Of a DNA stretch of 64,000 nucleotides, positions 59,343 through 64,000 are shown one piece after another; the stretch's first letter is position 1; the number at the start of each line of letters is the position of its first letter. Source of the stretch: Sclerotiophoma versabilis (lineage: Eukaryota > Ascomycota > Dothideomycetes > Pleosporales > Didymellaceae). The notes under the pieces were generated by a model. That model searched no databases and was not told where the DNA came from. It saw only the letters and a program-made list of their open reading frames with translations. The position numbers were made by a program, and so were the translations under genes. The stretch is taken from positions 1,116,001-1,180,000 of the forward strand of contig JAAROD010000090.1 of assembly GCA_012274445.1 (NCBI GenBank), given 5' to 3'.

Positions 59343-59796
59343 TTAGCTAAAACAGGGCAAAAATATATATATATTTATATTCTAAATTTAGGCTACTAAG
59401 TAGGCCTTCTCTAGCTATATAATACAACTTCTTATATTTAAGGTAGAGGAACAGCTTAAAGGTAGAGACTATATAGTAAGGCTAGCTATATACTTATAGA
59501 GTTATAGCTAAGAGTCTCTTAAACTTTTATAGTAGAGATAGGCCTAACACCTATTTAGCCTACTATACTATTCTAGTACCTAGTAGCTGTAGTATAACTT
59601 AGGCAAGTATAATAAAGATTATTACTACTAGTTACCTTAGCTTTAGTTACCTACTTAACTCTAAATCTATATAGCCTCTGCTTACGCAGTATTAGTATCT
59701 ATGCTTATAACTGTTATAGCTAAAATAAGGTAAAAATATATATATATTTATACTCTAAATTTAGGCTACTAAGTAGGCTTACTCTAGCTATATAAT
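59343..59796. repeat. 81-bp direct repeats, 373 bp apart
   Basis: Copies at 59343-59423 and 59716-59796 share a TATATATATATTTATA core followed by TCTAAATTTAGGCTACTAAG and CTCTAGCTATATAATA. Origin unknown; possibly termini of a small element. Confidence 0.7.
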
Positions 59797-60170
59797 AATA
59801 GTATATAAATCTTTATACTAAGCTTAGTAGCTAATATATAGTAAGAAAATAATATTACTAAACTTAAGTTCTAACTATACTTTAAAGCTACTTTTAATAC
59901 CTTTATTACTAAGAGTAATATATAGAAAGAATTTAAAAGTAATATTATAGTCCTATTTAACCTAGAGGCTATAAATTTAAAGCTTAAAGTATTAATATAT
60001 ATACTAGTACTACCTACTATATATAATAGAATCTAGAAGTCTAGAATACTAAGTAATACACTTAAACTTAGGTCTTAATTATAGCTAATTTAAGAGAGAA
60101 TTTAGAAACCTACTAAAAGCTTACTAATACTAATAGTTAATACTCTTAATTAGCTTACTAAAAATATAGA

Positions 60171-61686
60171 TATTATAGGCTAGATTCTAGCTCTATATAC
60201 GCGCTACGTAGTATATATAGCTATTATTATATAATTTCTACTTTAAGCTCCTAATTAATATATAGTTAGCTCTATTTAGTTCTTATATAATATAACTCTA
60301 CAGCCTATATATAGAACTCTATTAATTAATCTTAGTTCTATATACTAGTTACTAGTTAGTTTCTGTATATAGCTTCTATATAGTGTTAAAGGTAATAGCT
60401 CTTTATATATTAATTAATTACTCTAGCTAGCTAGCTAGCTAGCTAGAGACTATCTTTTATAATATCTAGCTAAGATTAGTTATCTCTATTATTACTTATA
60501 TAATAGTTATAATAAGAACTCTAGAACTAGTAAGTAGAAATTTAGGTACTCTATACAGACCTAACAGCTTCTTACTAGAACCTACTTTAGGTTTAATAAT
60601 AGCTCTCTATATAACTAGAACTAGTACTCTACCTACTAGACCTTCTATACTTTAATAGAAAGCTATATATACTCTATATATAGTTACTATTTATCTAAGC
60701 TAAGCTTAGATTAGAACGCCTCTTTAGAGTAAATATATTTAACTATATATAGAATAGACTTAAGCAGCCTTAGTAGGCCTCTATTCTTTACCTCTACTAG
60801 CTAGTAGAAGATACTTAGTCTTAAGATCTAGATACTATCTTCTCTTTCTTCTAACACCTCTACTATAACCTCTAGGAATAGTAAGAAGCTATCTAATATT
60901 TCTTCTCTATATAGTAAAGAGATAATAAGTCTCTTATTATATACCTTATGCGCTTTAAACATTTAATATATAAAGTAAACGTATTCTTCTAGCCTACTAC
61001 ATCCTGTATTACGTTCTTCTACTAAGAACTCTATTAGTCTCTCTACTAGTCTCTTAAAGAGTTAACTAACTTCTTATATAACCTCTTCTATAATAAATAT
61101 AGAAAGCTTATATAAGCTTATAACTATTATATATAATAACCTATTTCTAGTCTAAAACCTTCTTATATAGATATATTTAAAATAAAAGGTATTAAGATAG
61201 GTATAGTATATTCTACTAGATTCTGCTAATTCTTAACTTTATTAATAAAATACTAATCTTTCTACCTTAAGAATAACCTATACTTCTACTATAGATTATA
61301 TAACTACTAGATTATAAGTTACCTAAAATTCTCTTACTAGAATACTCTTCTAGATATAATATGTGTAGATATAACCTATATAAATAAGTCTATAGTATAT
61401 AGTATAACTCTAGACGCGCTATATAGCTTCTTTTAAAAAGAGAGTATTATTATAGGCTAGGTCCTAGCTTTATATACGCGCTATATAGTATATATAGCTA
61501 TTATTATATAATTTCTGCCTTAAGCTCCTAATTAATATATAGTTAGCTCTATTTAGTCTTTATATAATATAACTCTACAGCCTATATATAGAACTCTATT
61601 AATTAATCTTAGTTCTATATACTAGTTACTAGTTTGTTTCTATATACAGCTTCTATATAGTATTAGAGGTAATAGCCTCTTATATA
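60171..61686. mobile_element. Candidate 1.5 kb non-autonomous LTR element
   Basis: Two direct repeats of 239 bp (60171-60409 and 61448-61686) begin TATTATAGGCTAG and end near CTCTTATATA. They enclose about 1.04 kb that shows no reverse transcriptase. Size and layout fit a terminal-repeat element in miniature or similar parasite of an autonomous LTR element. An ATAGA precedes the left copy and occurs at 61684-61688, but in such AT-rich DNA this is weak evidence for a target duplication. A (CTAG)n run lies near 60426-60445. Confidence 0.55.
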
Positions 61687-62639
61687 GAGCTAATAGTATT
61701 TTTACTAGTTTTAGTATATAACTAGGTTACTAACCTTTAGGTAGCTATTTAGGCTACTATATATTATAAATTATAAAAAAGAAAGTTATTATAGTAAGAA
61801 GAAAGTCTAGTCTTTACTAAAAGAGTGCAGCTAGCTTTTCTAAAAGAGTTTTAAGCCTATAGTAATAGAAAGAAGGTAAATAAGAAAGTAGTTATTAATA
61901 AAAGTACTTAGTTTATATAATATTATAGTATATATAGTAAAGTAGAATATAATAAGGTAATAAATATAAAAAATATATAGAGTACTATAGATTAGTATAA
62001 TATACTATATACTATAGTATAATACTATTATATACTATACTATTATAAAGTAGTTATAGAATTAGTATAGTTTTAGTAAAAGTAGCTAGCTTACTTAGGT
62101 AGCTAGCTTGTTTATAGAGTATATTAAATAGAATAAAGATTAATTAGTTCTAGTAATAGTAGAAAATAGTTTAGTTTTAGATCTAAATCTAGACTAAAAG
62201 CCTTTAAGCTTTTTAATATTACTAGCTAGTTAATTTTCTATTATCTTATAAGAAAGACTTATTATTAGTATAAAGAAAATATAATAATAGAAAGAAGAAG
62301 TAAAATATAAAAATTATTAATTATATAGGAAAATATTTTAAATTAGAAATAGGTAAAAAGAAGTATTTTAATAGTAGGAAGAAAAGAAGAAAAGAAAGTC
62401 CTATATACTCTTTAAAGAATTCTAGCCTAAAGTAATAAGTAGAGTAGTTAGTTAAGATAGGTATAGAGTTTACTACTTTATTTATATCTATAGTAGTAAA
62501 GAATATAGTATTATAGAAAGAAATAGTAAAAATAACTAAAAGTATATTAAGTTTCTCTTCTAAGATATAAATAGTTAGTTAATATCTTTATAATATACCT
62601 TATAGGCAAGTAGTACACATAGGTAAGCAGTGCGCTTTT

Positions 62640-64000
62640 ACTAAGACTATACTAAAACCTACTCTATTATAGCCTATAACAACCTACTATAATACTGCAT
62701 AGAGTAGAATAACCTTTAATATTACTTAGAGACCTCTTCTACTTTATTCTTATATGTTTACGTATTATGCCTAGTCTCTCTATACTGTCTATAGTGTTAT
62801 TAGAAGAACTTAGCTCTTTTAGTGTGTACTCTCTTCTTCTACTTCTTACTATTACTACACGCTCTAAACTCCTTAAGAGTAGTTATCTACTAGCTCTCTT
62901 TAACTATAAGAGTTCTTTCTGCCTTAATTTACTTTCTTTTATATAATTTCTAGTATAAGGTAGCCTTATTTACTACTTAAAGCTTAGTAATCTTCTATTG
63001 TGCTAATACTAGCTTATACACAATTATTACTACTCTCTTTAAGACCTTCTTAAACACCTTAACTATAGAGGTAGATAAGCTATCTATATGCTTCTAAATT
63101 CTTATCTTTATAAGTGTTAATTATAACCTAAGTTCTAGAGTGTTACTAGAGGTCTATAACTACTAGGGTGTGTTATTAATAGAGAGTTATAGTAATAGAG
63201 TGCGCAGCTTTATATTAAGGGTTAATATAACCTATTCTAGGTTAAATAGGACTAGTCTAGCCTCTTAGAACTCTCCTTAGATATTACTAGAGGTAAATAA
63301 AGCCTTAAAGGCTGCTATAAAGTATAGTAGGAACTTAACCTTTATAATATAGTTAATCTAGTTATAGATAAGGTTTTTAGCTTAGTACCTATACGCCTTC
63401 TTTAAAAGAGTAAAACAACCTATATTAAGAGGCTGTAGAAGGTGTAATAAGTAAGAAGGTATATAAGTAGTAATAATCTTATTATTCTTATAGTATTACT
63501 AGAATATAAGTAAGTTATAGCTCTTATAGCTATTAATAACTAGCAGATAGTAGGTACTAACAGTACACTTCTTTATATATATATTAAAGTGCTTTAGCTA
63601 GTCTAGACTAAGCTTATTAGTAGTCTAGCTATTATTAGAGACTCTAATTTTCTAATTCTATAGTATGTCCCCCTCTTTATACTAGAAAGAGAGGTAGTAG
63701 TGCACTTTAAAGATAATAAAGAGTAGAATAGCCTAACCTTTAGTATTAACGCCTTATATAACTGTTATCTACTCTCTATTACCTAGCTAGACTGCCTTTA
63801 GCTATTCTTATTACTTTAAAGCTATAATAACTACCTCTATTAATATAATGCCTATTATAAAGCTAGCCTTATTAAAGTTATAGGTGTTATTATTCTAAAT
63901 ACTATACTTAGCTTTAATATTAGCTACTAGGCTAAACTAGCTTTAGATTACCTTAGAATCCTTGCAGAGGGCTCTCTTATAGTTATACTTTTAATTAAAC
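62640..64000 (-). mobile_element. Fot1/pogo-like DNA transposase fossil, cut by the window end
   Basis: On the - strand, read through its stops, the frame near 63778-63550 reads ITVI.GVNTKG.AILLFIIF, YKEGD, KIRVSNNS.TTNKLSLD.LKHF and further right-to-left TYYLLVINSYKSYNLLIF, then PSYLLHLLQPLNIGC near 63470. This is the DDE core of Fot1/pogo (Tc1-mariner superfamily) transposases: TNKLSLDWL, LLVIDGHESH and PPHSSHLLQPLDV in intact relatives. The catalytic Asp of the second box reads Asn. The lower-coordinate part (to about 62640) is Lys/Arg-rich tail. The N-terminal helix-turn-helix domain lies beyond 64000; no inverted terminal repeat was seen. Confidence 0.7.

Larger units (their letters stand above)
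41440..64000. other. AT-rich isochore of RIP-mutated transposons
   Basis: From about 41440 to the window end the sequence is strongly AT-rich, dominated by TA, CTA and TAG, and poor in CpA and TpG. No reading frame above about 64 codons exists. Where transposon proteins can be aligned, Trp codons read TAG, Gln codons TAG/TAA, and catalytic Asp codons Asn. This is the directional CpA-to-TpA pattern of repeat-induced point mutation, a premeiotic fungal defence against duplicated DNA. No host gene was seen inside. Confidence 0.9.

Noticed and set aside
61684..61688. ATAGA as target-site duplication of the 1.5 kb LTR candidate
   Set aside because: It needs an LTR end that is not TA/CA, and 5-mers of this kind recur by chance in such AT-rich DNA.

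Overview
The window is nuclear DNA of a filamentous ascomycete, most likely a Dothideomycete of the Pleosporales. The evidence is short spliceosomal introns (about 46-58 bp, GT..AG, CTAAC/CTGAC-like branch sites), fungus-specific families (Zn2Cys6 regulator, HET protein, RTA1, Pex22-like peroxin) and a 22.5 kb AT-rich block in which transposons carry the marks of repeat-induced point mutation (RIP). There are two compartments: about 41.4 kb of ordinary gene-bearing DNA, then from about 41.44 kb to the end a gene-empty AT-rich isochore. I found no rRNA, tRNA or CRISPR.

Left part (1-11 kb): the 3' end of an Xaa-Pro aminopeptidase; a small cysteine-rich secreted-protein gene with one RIP-type stop codon (2198-2633); repeat debris; an intact Zn2Cys6 transcription factor (four exons); then three wrecked genes: a metallo-beta-lactamase-fold hydrolase, a class II aldolase/adducin-type enzyme and an ACS-family MFS transporter. 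The set looks like a decayed metabolic cluster that kept only its regulator.

Middle (12-28 kb): a RING protein, a two-exon isochorismatase-like hydrolase, a small 74-aa candidate, a 362-aa unknown protein, a secreted SnoaL/NTF2-like protein and a large HET-domain protein whose C-terminus is either spliced or frameshifted. Long stretches between them show no genes.

GC-rich housekeeping island (28.6-32.2 kb): eIF2B gamma and a Pex22-like peroxin are transcribed divergently from a 297-bp gap. Micro- and minisatellites surround them: a G18 run in the eIF2B leader, a 13-14 bp repeat inside a peroxin intron and a 26-bp repeat downstream.

32.7-37.6 kb: a two-exon DEDD exonuclease-like protein that seems to lack the first catalytic motif, a truncated RTA1 gene with a CAA-to-TAA stop, a carboxylesterase pseudogene and an apparently intact four-exon secreted FAD oxidase (BBE-like). 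From 37.6 to 41 kb little is seen, apart from a short C2H2 zinc-finger reading frame next to the isochore.

Isochore (41.4-64 kb): two chromodomain-type Ty3/gypsy elements are nested. A 6.9 kb + strand element (50593-57513, 488-bp LTRs, 5-bp duplication ATTAA) sits inside the gag region of a - strand relative (44742-58670). To the right are a third LTR type, a 1.5 kb LTR-flanked non-autonomous candidate (60171-61686) and a Fot1/pogo-like transposase fossil cut by the window end. Conserved Trp and Gln codons read as stops and the reverse transcriptase DD reads NN, as RIP predicts.
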